Below are positions 38,116 through 49,883 of a DNA stretch of 64,000 nucleotides, piece after piece (the first letter of the stretch is position 1; each line of letters starts with the position of its first letter). The DNA is from Hemicentrotus pulcherrimus. Lineage: Eukaryota > Echinodermata > Echinoidea > Camarodonta > Strongylocentrotidae. Under the pieces are notes generated by a model. It worked only from the letters and a program-made list of their open reading frames with translations, did not search any database and was not told the origin of the DNA. The stretch covers positions 69,911 to 133,910 of the forward strand of contig BEXV01000975.1 in assembly GCA_003118195.1 (NCBI GenBank), given 5' to 3'. Made by a program: the position numbers and the translations under genes.

Positions 38116-38640
38116 ATGTATATATAATAGTAATAATAATAATAATAATAATAATAGCCTAATAGTCCACTCCAAATTTTATTAAACCGAAACAGAATTT
38201 TTGTTTGCCCAATTGATCGTGAGCCCGGCAGCCACTGAGCAGCGCCAGATCGACGTTGCTTTATTTTGTTGAACGCCAAGCAAGGTAGCAACAACTCCCA
38301 TCTTTTAACGTCTTTTGGTATCTGCATATGTGACCCGGCACCACAAAACCAACAAAAAGTCGCAACCAGCGATTCTCCGTAATCAGCTAAAATGTCAACT
38401 TAGGTGAAAAAATAGATTTTTTTTTTTTTTGCATTTTCTGAAAGAGTGGTCTTTTTTGTACCTAGTATCAAAATTTGGAAGTCTAAAACATAGTAGAAGA
38501 TGTGTTTTAAACGGTTTTTCTAGACCAGTTTTTTCGCACAGCCTTCGGTCTCTTCCAAAATTTGATCACTTTTCCCGAGCGAAATTATCGTAGTCCGGAA
38601 ATGGTCGGTCGTTGCTAACGGCTATTCTTGTTAAGACATA
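38116..38640. repeat. TLR-a-specific insertion with (AAT)n run
   Basis: The stretch between the shared distal flank and the shared proximal flank of TLR-a is absent at TLR-b. It begins with a TAA/AAT microsatellite (about 38126-38156) and has a GC-richer core with TGTGACCCGGCACCAC. It looks like a repeat insertion, but no known family or terminal repeats are recognised. Confidence 0.5.
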
Positions 38641-38856
38641 GAAGTATTTCTTCTACATATCAAACAGAAGTAGTTTCTCTTTCTGTCATGATGAACCAGA
38701 ATTTATGAGAGGACTAATATTTCCTGGTAACAATATTTTGAGGAAGCTATAGAATTTCCCTCGCTGAAATCTGATGAACGCTGCTGTCATTTCTGATCTA
38801 GTTTGTAATGGCAGTATCATCAACTCTCATTCATTGAGGTCTGTGAATGAAACAAT
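38641..38856 (+). promoter_or_regulatory. Proximal 5' flank of TLR-a
   Basis: Shared with the TLR-b flank at 58410-58681: TATTTCCTG, AGGAAGCT, TTTCCCTC, CTGATCTAGTTT, GTATCATCAACTCTCATT and GGTCTGTGAATGAAACAA before the ATG. TLR-b has about 90-100 extra bases within it (about 58507-58600). Conservation between paralogues suggests promoter or 5' UTR; no TATA box or named site is claimed. Confidence 0.55.
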
Positions 38857-41655
38857 ATGGCTGCCATGATATCTGTTCATTTGGTGCCGGTTGCATTAGG
38901 AATCATGTTCCTGCTCCTGCCTCATTCGGATGGTACTGCAGAAGATGTAACTCCACACAAGAATCTTCCGAAGTGCCACTTCACGAACTCAAGTCATGGA
39001 CTTGTCGCCAATTGCAATAATCTTGGGCTAAGATCAGTACCTCAAGACTTGCCAATAGAAGTGAATACCCTGGACCTGACCTACAACAACATAACAGCCC
39101 TGCATGACGAGTCCTTCAAACACCTGCCAAATCTTATTACACTGGCTGCATCTAGAAACCCACTTTCTGTCATCAAAATCAAGGCCCTGTGGCCTCTGAC
39201 AATGCTTAGATCGGTCATATTATCTCATTGTAATCTACAAACTTTGTCTCCTCTGCTCTTTGTCAAAAACAAGCTACTCACCGTACTACAGTTGGGTTAT
39301 AATCAACTGGAAACTCTTCCTTGTGAAACTCTTGGAGCCATACCAAGACTTTCACGAATAGACCTAGATTACAACAAAGTAAAAAGTCTCAATTTCAAGG
39401 GATGTTCCCGATGGTCTCATTTGACGGAAATAATTCTTCAAGGGAATGAGGTGCAAGAAGTCCATCAGAGTGACTTTCTGCCCCTGCAAAATACTACTGT
39501 TGGTACTTTTTCACTGTTTGGAAATAGTATACAGAAATTGTCACCAAAAGCCTTCTCTCATCTGACTTTCATAGACAGTTTTACACTTCAAGGAAATCTT
39601 CTCAAATCATTTGATATTCGACCATTTTTAGGGATGACTCATATAAACAAATTAGCAATATCTTCATGTAAAATCCATCAACTTCTCCCACCTGACAATG
39701 CCAGTGTTTATCATACCCCTTACCAGTCTATTTTGAAACTTGACATGAGGAGAAATTTCATTGAGAATGTACCTCCTGGATCATTTTGGGGTTTCATATG
39801 GCTCAAGATGCTGCTTTTATCTTATAACAAGGTAACTTCTCTCTCCAACGAGTCCTTCTGCCTGTTGACATCGCTAATAGAACTTGACATATCCTATAAC
39901 AAACTAGTTGCCCTACCACCTGAAACTTTTGCTTGCTTGCCAAATTTAACAACATTGGATGTATCCAACAATTTACTACCAAATATCTCACCCCAATCCT
40001 TTGACGGAATGCCATTAATACGGTCAATCTCGCTATCCGGTAATAGAATCACCGATCTTAACATTGTTAGACGACTTTGGACACTTGGGTCTCTCAGAGT
40101 GCTTGACATATCTAATAACGATATACCATTCATTTCCAATGGGAGATTTACAGGGCTCACCAATCTGCAGGTACTCGATGTATCTAACAGCCAACTTACC
40201 AGTTACGGTGAATATGCATTTACGGATCTTGTACTCTTGAGGGAACTGCATTTGTCAAAAGAGAAAGTAGTACTCTTGAAAGACACCTTCAAGCAACTTC
40301 GGACCTTGCTCTATTTGGATCTGTCATATACAGATATTCAGGTGTCTCAAAGTTCTATTGAACAATTTTATAATATGACATGTTTAAAAGAGCTAAACTT
40401 AGAAAGTGCCACGCTGAGAGATACCGATTTATACAATGGGATTAATAATCAGTCGCTTTTCTCTGGCCTTTTTTCACTACACAAACTACGACTCACAGAC
40501 AATTATTTATTGAGCCTGGATCAGAGAGTATTTCAAAACCTTTCAAAGGTTTACTTTCTTGATATGAGCAAATCAAGAATACAAGTGCTGAGACCGGGAG
40601 TCTTCAGACCCCTCTCTTCTCTCAGGATTCTGGATCTCCGTGAAAACAAGCTGGTGGAGATGGAGGGAGACATTTTTTATGGTCTCTATCTACTGAGTGA
40701 TGTGTACATCTCTGATAACATGCTTAGTGGTCTGGAACCGGCGACATTTGACCAGGCTGCTCGAATGACCGTGCTCTCTTTATCGGGAAATCAAATCAGC
40801 ACCATTGGACGTGGGACAGTTCTGCCAGCGAATACTTCACTAAGGTTGGACATTTCTAGAAACCCTTTCACATGCACATGCTCACTGACATGGTTCAGGC
40901 AATGGCTGCAGTCAGCTGACATAGATCTCCAACATCCAGAAAAGACACTGTGCTCCAAGACATCCTTAAATGGAGCGGTGAATCAGCCAATCATGGCATT
41001 CCATCCAGAGGATCACTGTGGAGAGAACATTGTTCTCATAACGATTCTAACATTCACAGGCGTAGTGCTTGTGATGATATCAATGCTTGCCTACAGCAAA
41101 CGATGGTGGTTGAATCACAAACTTTTTCTCCTCAAACTAGCTGTCATTGGATACGAGGAAATAGCAGAAGATTTCAATGCAGATAATTATCGTCATCATC
41201 TTAACCTCATGTTCGATGAAGCAGAACAGGAATGGGTTGACCGGGTCATGAGACCTGCACTAGAGGAGAGGATGCCACATCTACAGAATATTATCTATGG
41301 AGACGAAGACCTACACCTTGGGATGTACTACATCCCTGCACTCTATGATGCAATCGACAACAGTTTCAAGACCGTCTTGTTGCTAAGCAACCAGTCTGTC
41401 AATGATGCCTGGACCATGACCAAGCTTCGTATGGCTCTGGAGCATCTCAACGATTCAGGACAAGACAAAGTCATCTTAATCTTTGTTGAGGACATCGAGG
41501 ATGAGAACATGCCGTACCTTGTCAGGCTGTTCTTGAGTAGGAACAAACCTTACATGTTGTGGACAGATGATGTAGATGGACAGGAATTATTCTGGGCTCA
41601 GTTTGGGAAAAGCATGAGAGCTAATAAGGCTATCAACAATGCCATTCCTCTCTAA
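38857..41655 (+). CDS. Toll-like receptor, single exon (TLR-a)
   Basis: 932 codons, no intron. Signal peptide about residues 1-27 (hydrophobic VALGIMFLLL). An LRRNT-like Cys pair follows. About 24 leucine-rich repeats (LDLTYNNI near residue 72 to LSLSGNQI) lead to a single LRRCT (669-721, NPFTCTC..C..C), a transmembrane helix (about 725-747) and a 185-residue cytoplasmic part ending AIPL. This is the vertebrate-like single-cysteine-cluster TLR form typical of the echinoid expansion. The TIR is strongly divergent: box 1, normally YDAFISY, reads YRHHLNLMF at 778, although EWV after it is kept. The BB loop has Pro-Ala (YYIPA, Pro 827) where Pro-Gly is usual. Box 3 FW is kept (912-913). Start chosen at the conserved MAAMI, identical in context in TLR-b. 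Expected role: membrane sensing of microbial ligands; ligand and adaptor unknown. Confidence 0.96.
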   Translation: MAAMISVHLVPVALGIMFLLLPHSDGTAEDVTPHKNLPKCHFTNSSHGLVANCNNLGLRSVPQDLPIEVNTLDLTYNNITALHDESFKHLPNLITLAASRNPLSVIKIKALWPLTMLRSVILSHCNLQTLSPLLFVKNKLLTVLQLGYNQLETLPCETLGAIPRLSRIDLDYNKVKSLNFKGCSRWSHLTEIILQGNEVQEVHQSDFLPLQNTTVGTFSLFGNSIQKLSPKAFSHLTFIDSFTLQGNLLKSFDIRPFLGMTHINKLAISSCKIHQLLPPDNASVYHTPYQSILKLDMRRNFIENVPPGSFWGFIWLKMLLLSYNKVTSLSNESFCLLTSLIELDISYNKLVALPPETFACLPNLTTLDVSNNLLPNISPQSFDGMPLIRSISLSGNRITDLNIVRRLWTLGSLRVLDISNNDIPFISNGRFTGLTNLQVLDVSNSQLTSYGEYAFTDLVLLRELHLSKEKVVLLKDTFKQLRTLLYLDLSYTDIQVSQSSIEQFYNMTCLKELNLESATLRDTDLYNGINNQSLFSGLFSLHKLRLTDNYLLSLDQRVFQNLSKVYFLDMSKSRIQVLRPGVFRPLSSLRILDLRENKLVEMEGDIFYGLYLLSDVYISDNMLSGLEPATFDQAARMTVLSLSGNQISTIGRGTVLPANTSLRLDISRNPFTCTCSLTWFRQWLQSADIDLQHPEKTLCSKTSLNGAVNQPIMAFHPEDHCGENIVLITILTFTGVVLVMISMLAYSKRWWLNHKLFLLKLAVIGYEEIAEDFNADNYRHHLNLMFDEAEQEWVDRVMRPALEERMPHLQNIIYGDEDLHLGMYYIPALYDAIDNSFKTVLLLSNQSVNDAWTMTKLRMALEHLNDSGQDKVILIFVEDIEDENMPYLVRLFLSRNKPYMLWTDDVDGQELFWAQFGKSMRANKAINNAIPL

Positions 41656-41880
41656 ATTGTAATGGTGACAAGCCCAATATGAAGGTTTGCAGTGGAAAAT
41701 GTGTTTCACAGAGCACGAGTCAAGTCATCACAACGGCAAGTCCAGTGCATTTCCCCCAATGTTAGAACATTGTCACCAATTTTAGTTCACCTTTAGATTC
41801 CAATACACTGAAGATTGACAGCCGACCAGAGCTTCATGAGACCAAATAACATGAAAAATAAACACTTTAATTGTTGATTA
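41656..41880 (+). terminator. 3' UTR of TLR-a with poly(A) signal
   Basis: Homologous to the TLR-b 3' flank at 61481-61700. AATAAA at 41857-41862 is the first clear hexamer after the stop. The matching TLR-b position reads GAATTTTAAG, so the hexamer is missing there. Confidence 0.65.
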
Positions 41881-42029
41881 CTTTTTATTGAGGCCGCAAT
41901 TGAAATCAAACAACACTTTAATGACGGTCTTCTCCTGCATTCACAAATTCTGTTAATTTCCCATATGTGTATTTTCTATATGTGTTTAAAAGTAATTTGT
42001 CATTTCTGAAAATGTGGTAATCATAGCTA

Positions 42030-42420
42030 AAATTCCTAACCATAATCATCATGATCAAAATCATAATTATATTTGCATTATCATTTTTATCATAGTCATA
42101 TTCAAAATCATAACCGTGATTATTACAAAAAGAATGATCAATTATTATCATAATAAAGATTTAATTGTGCGGTGATCATAATCATAATCGTAATCAGCTA
42201 GGGTTATAATTGCCAAAGCTCTTTTGAGGCGCATAGTCACTAAATATTATGCGCTATACAAGGATGGACGATTATCATTATCATCATAATCATTGTAATC
42301 ATAATCATATTCATAATCATATTCATAATCATATCCATCACCATAATCCAGATCCGGCAAGCTGATAATCATCAAAATCAATGTAATCGTAATCGTAATC
42401 ATAATCATAATCTCTTTTGT
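42030..42420. repeat. ATAATC-type degenerate array downstream of TLR-a
   Basis: Runs of cataat, ataatc and gtaatc, interrupted at about 42190-42275 by a SINE/LINE-like tail (GCGCTATACAAGG then ATTATCATTATC). A related array (62940-63275) lies at the same place after TLR-b. Confidence 0.8.
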
Positions 42421-42549
42421 ATGATGCGTCATTGGCACTATAACAAAAGAACATGTTCAAAATGTATTTTACACCTCCGAAAATGCGAGGTTATGATTTA
42501 AATGGATTAAATGTATGATTCCTGACAATATGGTAACATAGTAGGATAT

Positions 42550-44820
42550 AGTAATTTTGCTAATAATAATATGTACAGATGCAAATTAAGTGTATATAGA
42601 TTACGATTTTTAACAAATAACATTGTATGTGAAATGTAAATTCCTTTTTCTAATGAGAACAATGCATTACGAAAGAGCAATTTCAACAACTTTTTCTCCA
42701 ACATAATTATCTTCTATTTTGTTAACCTGAAATTCTCTTCGATTTATTTCTGCCTTATGGAATTTTCCCCACTTTTGAAAAACAATTATTGATTCTTGCA
42801 ACTATGAACAAAAACAAATGTTGATGTATCGGTTGTCCTAGCTCAAAAAAAAGTTTATAATTGTTTTGGAGAATGTCATAAACATCGTATTGATTTTTAA
42901 TGAGTAGTACAAAAATATATATTCACACCATTTTCCTACATTTTACAAACGAGAATAGCAGTGATGGTGCATGATAGATTTAATACTTTTCGTCTCAGGT
43001 GCTATAGTATACAAGAATTTTGATGCAAGTCATATTGTTTCGAACATTGCAAAATTCTTCAACCATAGGAATTTTGTTATATAACTTTTCCATCGAGTTT
43101 AATCGAATTTAATTCAATTTGGTTACGTAGATGAATATGGTTTTGCTATTAAATACGTGAACGTGTAGATATGTTGGCTTATGTATAGGTTTCAAAGTCA
43201 AGTAGTTTGAATGAATTTTGTCTTCCTCGTTGATATATGCTTTCATTCTGGCATCTAATTGTGTGGCCCTTGGTTGTTTTAGTTTCATATACGTACATAG
43301 ATACTTTAGCGTCTTTACCTATCAGTTTGCACACATGAGCGATTGTTAATGTACATTTATGAATACATCTACATTTGCCAGAATTGTTCTATTAGAAACC
43401 AACCAATTTCTCAAGTAAACAGTTTCCACTGAATTAATAAATATGCTGAAAACATTATGGTCACCGTTGAAAGTGAGAATGTAAAACATTCAAATGAAAT
43501 CATGCCTATTATGTTAAATTTAATTTAGCGATTTAGATGACCGAGTATCGTTTCATTCAGTCAATACACCAACGAATTATTAATCAATATTTTCTGTGTG
43601 CGTTTGATCTCATTTTAAAACCTTTCAAAACAAACGATGCTGGTGTCCTACAATGTTTCATAAATATTACAGAATTAATTAAGCACACGTTTTCAATCGT
43701 GTCAATATGATTGCAGGGCACTAGAGAAGACAATTATAATACTGATTAGGCTACCCTGGGTAAACAAGACATTTACATTTTATGTATTATCATTATCCAC
43801 AAGAAATGTTAGGTGTATTAGGATATGCACGTATCAATATGTATTGTAAATGTAGTAAAAGTACTTTACAATAAAAGTTGTTTAAATTAAGTTGGATAGT
43901 AAGAATTAAGTTGCGTAACTAATGTTTAGGTATTTCAAGTTATATAAGTCATATGAATTAGTTGAAAAATCTTAATTCGTAAATGTATTACACTTCTGAA
44001 ATGCAAGTATTTAACTGGTTTATTTTGTACAAAGAACACATTAATACAAAAAAAGTGGAAACACATCTGCGCATTATTTCAGAGTTCTACTTTTATTATT
44101 TTCATAATTATAGGCAAGTTAGAATCCCTTCATGTCATGCATAGAGTTGAATAATCAGTACAAAACAAAACATGATATATTTTCTAGAAAATTACATTTG
44201 ACTCAAGTATATGAGTCAAGCACCTCGTTACATGTAGACGAAGTGTTGACATTCATACACATTATAACGGAAAACAACAGCTTCACATTATTGATTTCCA
44301 TAACTCTAGCTTTTAAATCTATATTAAAAATTATGAAAATTGTAATCATTTTTTGAAAGGATGAGGATATCTGAAATTGATGGGAATATTCAAAAACAGA
44401 AAACAGGTTCAGATTAATGATTTTTCCATAACTCTACTTTTTAAAATCTATGTTAAAAATCATTACAGAAAATATATTTTGACAGGATGAGTATATCTTA
44501 ATTTGAGGGGAATATCTTAATTCCTTTTCAGTCACTGGACTTTTAAAAGCGAGACAGGTCCTCCAATCATAACTGTTCACATCTACATGTTTTAGTGACT
44601 TTTAGGAGTATGCTATAAATAATGTTAATCTTTAGAATACAACAAAGAAAAGTAGACATTAAATATACATAGATGAAACAGAAAATACTTGATGACTGCA
44701 TACATAAAATCTTCCTCTTCTTTTAAAAGATGTTAAAAATGAAAAATAAAACATTCTGAATAATTTGAATTCCACTTGAATTGTGGAAAAGCAAATCAAT
44801 TGAAAGCCGATAAAGATCCC
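42550..44820 (+). repeat. Direct repeat block A' (copy of block A)
   Basis: Copy of 35380-37765 in direct orientation, offset about 7.08 kb. Small indels are scattered through it. Homology fades near 44820, just where the segment shared with the TLR-b upstream flank would begin. Confidence 0.85.
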
Positions 44821-45934
44821 TGTCATCCATTATTTTCTCATAAAGGGCCTCACTTCCAAAAGTTTTACTGTGTATCAACTTGTTACAGTTGGAGAATTCT
44901 AACTACAATTTGCCTACTTATACACTTTACTTGTACATAAAGCATTTCAATATATTTTTACATGTGTACATATAAATAAGAGACTAAATAACTACCACAC
45001 AATGAACCAAATTTCAAGGCCGTCGTACACAGCAAAGAAGGCAACAGAGACAGAAATGGAAAACTTAAGACAATGCCATGTGTAATTAAGTAGCATACCT
45101 GTATATAAATTAGTTGTGAATATACAATGTTGCCCAGGAAGTAGGAATGATTTATTTTTTTGGAGGTTTACCCTTTTTAAAGACATGATTGGGACAATAT
45201 GGGTTATTCTTGATCAGTTTTTGATTCTTCTTCTCAGAATTTTATTGTTTGATCTATAGAAGAGTCACAGAGATTTGACCAATAAATTTCTGAGGAGAGA
45301 TGAAATTTATCTATAAAGAGTAAACAATATTGTCACAAAAGATTTACGAGAAAAGGTAAAGAAAAATAAGTCCCACTTAAATAACCGAGAACCGACACAC
45401 TACAACAACTCAAAATCTCACTAATTGCAAATCACGACAGCATAATCAAACTTTTACTGGAATAATCCCAAGTCATGGACAACAAGCACATACAAACTAG
45501 TATACATAACAATAATCATTGAATATACAGTAATTTAGTTGAACAATCATTTTAAATACTTATAACTATGGAAATAAGGGACACATTTCATTCACACCAA
45601 GAGATACGCATGAAATAACATTCATTATTGCACTTTCTTATTGGTTGGAATATAAATCAACTCTTTAAAGTGGCAAATATATACGGTAATCTTATAAGTA
45701 TTTCATCACATGATGTCATCATTTATCATAACACAATCTATTATTCATCATAAAAATGTGATACTTTTAAAGTTTTATGTACATAATTTATGAAGTCCCA
45801 GCATGAAACTATTTCTCTTTAATTTACATGTGTCAATTAATATGTAATTTCTAGCATTTACCTTATTTTCAAAATAATTAACGGTACATGCAATTGTATT
45901 TTTCAAATCTTTCTTTACATCTTTCTTTAATCAT

Positions 45935-45967
45935 TTCAAGATTCAAGATTCAAGATTCAAGATTCAA
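45935..45967. repeat. TTCAAGA short tandem repeat
   Basis: Four to five direct 7-base units (TTCAAGA), followed by AATAAGGTTTTATTCATG. This pattern is often seen at the 3' end of inserted retroelements, here on the minus strand; that reading is inference. Confidence 0.7.
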
Positions 45968-46189
45968 ATAAGGTTTTATTCATGACTTGTCAAAAAGTCC
46001 AAAGACTAAAAATGCAAGTTTACATCATAATACAATCATATAAAAAGCATTACAAAACATATGCACATATATATAAAAGATAACATAGCAAATAAGAACA
46101 AATATATAACAATGAATTAATGTTTAAATCAAAACATTAAAGTAGTAACAAACAACAAAAAAAGATTTAAAACTAGATGGAACTTCGAC

Positions 46190-46985
46190 TGCGCGCAGTC
46201 GAAAATGATGCCTCTGCCAAAGAGCAATTTTACAAACCAAAACAGAAACAATTTTTGAAATTCAAGTTTGATTGTAATCCATCTTAGGGTTTTAATGATA
46301 ATGCATGCACAAGCTATTTATAGGCATACATAATGAGCCACATGACCTTTAACCCGATGATCCGTAAATCTAATCAGTTCATTACCTGTGTAAGATACAT
46401 ACATGACGTAAGTTTGGCAGGAATCCATCAATCGGTTCTTGAGATAACACGATCACGAGCCATTTTTGCAAACATAATGAGCCCTGGGACCTTTGACCTT
46501 TGACCTTGTGAACCCAAAATCTATTCAGTTCATTGGCTCTGTAAGATACATACATGACCCAAGTTCGGCAGGAATCCATCAATCGGTTCTTGAGATAACG
46601 TAATCACGAGCCATTTTTGCATACATATAATGAGCCCTGGGACCTTCGACCTTTGACCTCGTGACCTCAAAATCTAATCAGTTCATTGGCACTGTGAGAT
46701 ACATACATGACCCAAGTTTGGCGGGAATCCATCAATCGGTTCTTGAGATAACGCGATCACGAGCCATTTTAGCATACATAATGAGCCCTGGGACCTTTGA
46801 CCTTTGAACTCGTGACCTCAAAATCTAATCAGTTCATTGGCACTGTGAGATACATACATGACCCAAGTTTGGCGGGAATTCATCAATCGGTCCTTGAGAT
46901 AACGCGATCACAAGAACGGGACGTACGGACGGACGGACAACCCCAAAACATAATGCCTCTGGCTACTTTGTAGCAGAGGCATAAA
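46190..46985. mobile_element. Non-autonomous element with four ~150-bp tandem units
   Basis: Units start TAATGAGCC at 46331, 46475, 46628 and 46779. They share TGACCTTTGACCT, CTAATCAGTTCATT, AGATACATACATGAC, GGAATCCATCAATCGGTTC and TTGAGATAAC. The outer ends are ATGATGCCTCTGCCAAAG (left) and GTAGCAGAGGCATAA (right), a short inverted match, with ACGGACGGACGGACAA just inside the right end. The ORF on the minus strand here is a by-product. Confidence 0.75.
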
Positions 46986-47263
46986 AATACAAGATATAGA
47001 ATATTGCTAGCAAAAATGAATAAATGTTTATATCAAAACAAATAAAATGTATACAGATACTTGAGTTCAAGAAACTGTAATATTGGAAAATTGTGATAAA
47101 AATCATTATAAATTCCATTCAGAGGGTATAGTAAGTATTAATAAGTATTAAAAAGTATTAAAATTGGAGTCTGTGCAGTGTGCAAACAAAAACTACAGAA
47201 CTACATGTACACATACAAGTACAGTAGTTCAAAACTAATGTAACTATATACATAATAAAGTCA

Positions 47264-47338
47264 AACCTGTCTATAAAGGCCACCCAATGCAAACAAGAAA
47301 ACATGCCACTATAGACAGGTGGCCATTAAGACAGGTTA
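47264..47338. repeat. Dispersed repeat with CCTGTCTA ends, second copy
   Basis: ACCTGTCTATAAAGGCCACC at the left and CACTATAGACAGGTGGCC inside, with a further AAGACAGGTTA. Related to 28346-28503. Confidence 0.6.
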
Positions 47339-49883
47339 TACTCTAAAGGTATACATTTGTACAAATAATAATAAAAGACTGAACATGTGTATAGATATTT
47401 CTGTATTTTCTACAAACTTATAAATACAATACAGTGAGACATGAATAGTAGATGTTTGGTGTATGAATACAAGGAAAGTAAGAATCTTTCCAATTTTGTT
47501 TAGTATAGAAAATACCCACAAACTTTTGATTGTTTTCAAAGTGATGGAAGACAGCGTGAAAAAGTAGCACCAATGAAGTAGAATCTAGTTACCTAAAATC
47601 TATATATATATCTGCTTCATTCAAGTATACTGAAGTTTAATTTGTTGTCAATTATTTAAGTCAGGTATTCATCACGATAATTACTGCAACAGGGGTTTAA
47701 AATGCTTAAAGGGAAAATACAATGACTAAATTCAACAATATTTTTTAATGTTTCTTCTGAATTCATTTTTTTTTTTTAATTGTACTTTCATTTAGACTAC
47801 ATTTTGAAGTAGACATAGACATCGAATCACGACAGAGCATTTGACACCTATCTCTAGTGCTAGATTTTCCTTCAATAACTATATATTTAACTTCTGCATG
47901 AGTGTTATCAAAATGTATCTTAAGTGCGAAGTCAATTGAGTAGTAATATTTTAGAAATTCCCTCTGAAAGTGTCTAAAATCTTATTCAAAAGTAATCAAA
48001 TGAAACACTCTTCCCATAATTTTCTTTTAAAGACGTTGATATAATGGTATGCACTGTACTTCCCTCACTATTTCAAAAGTATTTGAAAGATTTGAGAGTA
48101 TAAAATATGCTAATTTTTAAAAAAATGTACGATTACACCTGCACTTCACATACTATGCATACTATGTAGCCGAAGTGATATGTGACATGATCCTATTTTC
48201 TACTAGTCATATACATGTAATAAACAAATATTATTATAATAAGCATTTTTCTTAAATTAAGAATAATTGGCAAGCAGTTTATTGTCTTTGGTTGATAGTG
48301 ACTATTTTCTTCATTGGTCGTAAAATAAACAATAAAATCAGCATCATTAAATCATATCTATATTCTTCACGTGTAAAATTCGTTCACATATAATCATTTA
48401 TTCATATCTATTTGTCACATATTAACTTTACGATTGACTTGCATAGTTTAATTTATTGTGTTAGATAATATTATATTATCTATTTGACATTGATATCACC
48501 GTAATGGTTCCGGTATGTTTCTTAATAAGTTACTTTCTACAATAAACATTACTGTGACCCTGCCTGTGTAAAAAACTGGGACATGTACATGTACTTGTGC
48601 TTACTACAGGTAATTTTTCATAACTGATAACACATTCAAATTCATTTCAAAAGGAACATTTTGTGACTATAATGTTGTTCATGAAGATAAAAATATACTC
48701 TTTTTTATTGTTTACTATAACGGCAGGAAAGACCTTTTGTAAACTATTGCAAACTCAGTGAAATTTGGCAAGTGTTAAAAATATATCCTTCAGGTATCGT
48801 AGGTATAATTTAAGTCATAGGTTCTGAAACTTCTTTGTAAGAAAAGAAAATGTAGAGCTGTTTTCATAATGTCAAAGAGCGAGATATTCTCAGATCAACA
48901 CATATAATGATCAAATTAATTTTGAATTACGTAAAAATATTTTTTTAACAAGTCTAGAAAATGAATATATCTGGAATTGAAATTTAAAATTCATTTATTA
49001 AAAGCCATTTTTTCTCTCCATTTTCTACATCTGGTGGTAGGTTCCTAAAACTAGACCATACCACTGGAATCATGGAACTTTCGGTTTTTAGGTCTGCATA
49101 AGGGACAAACCATCTTCAATATTGCATCTTTAAAAAAGTATCACAAGCTCCACAGGTACATGGAGCCTTGAATGTATTCTGCCTCTCATTTCCAAAATGG
49201 ATTTACATGAAAGAAATATATACGTACCTTAAAAATAAGATTTACAGGACCTCTTGCAGCTTAACTTTATTTCTAGTCATGTCACAGTTTTAAGGTAGTC
49301 ACATCATGAACAAATTCTGATCATATTCTACCACAGGTGCCAAGATGATGTCTTCTTCAGAATTAATCTGACATATTGCAATTGATGCTTGACTGTGGTA
49401 AGTTGCTTCTAGGAAGAATGCAACTGATTGCACCTTACTGATCATCCAATCAGAATCTATCTCCAAGATTAAAGATGGACTTTGAATATGATCGGTTCAT
49501 TCTAAGAGTGCAACCGACTATACCTTACTGATAAACCAATCAGGAGCAGTCTACTGACAGGTTACTGCAGAAAGAAAGGTTGCGATTGGATGATCCTTGG
49601 AGGACTGCCATTGATTAACCAATAACAAACAATCTGACAGATTATGCTGGATACCTTGCTTAGACCTGGTTGATTTTTAGAGGGGTGCAATTGCCTGCAC
49701 TCACTGATTAGTCACTCAGTTTAAATTAAATCAACAAGTTATCATGTGAAGGTGGATCAAATGTTGTGATTGTCTGAATCAAAGATGGTCTAAAATGTCT
49801 GCATCTTACAGATCAACCAGTGGAGCTCCTTCTTTGAACTGGCAGACTTTACTTTAAATCACATGTTTCCTAGATAATCATGT

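Larger units (their letters stand above)
44821..49883. other. Gene-free stretch and TECPR1 3' UTR
   Basis: No gene recognised. Contains a TTCAAGA tandem (45935-45967), an element with four units of about 150 bp (46190-46985), and a CCTGTCTA repeat (47264-47338). Towards TECPR1 it should hold the minus-strand 3' UTR: TTTATT (AATAAA on the minus strand) occurs at 49266-49271 and 48994-48999. The part at about 49400-49720 has internally repeated CCAATCAG-containing segments. Confidence 0.6.

Noticed and set aside
39803..40251. Minus-strand frames inside TLR-a, and the same in TLR-b
   Set aside because: Shadows of the LRR coding strand; no conserved product of their own.
41918..42438. Minus-strand frames rich in Asp, Tyr, Ile and Met near the ATAATC arrays (also 62975-63407)
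   Set aside because: Translations of simple ataatc repeats.
46382..46582. 66-residue minus-strand frame
   Set aside because: Lies wholly in the ~150-bp tandem units and itself repeats a motif; part of a mobile element.
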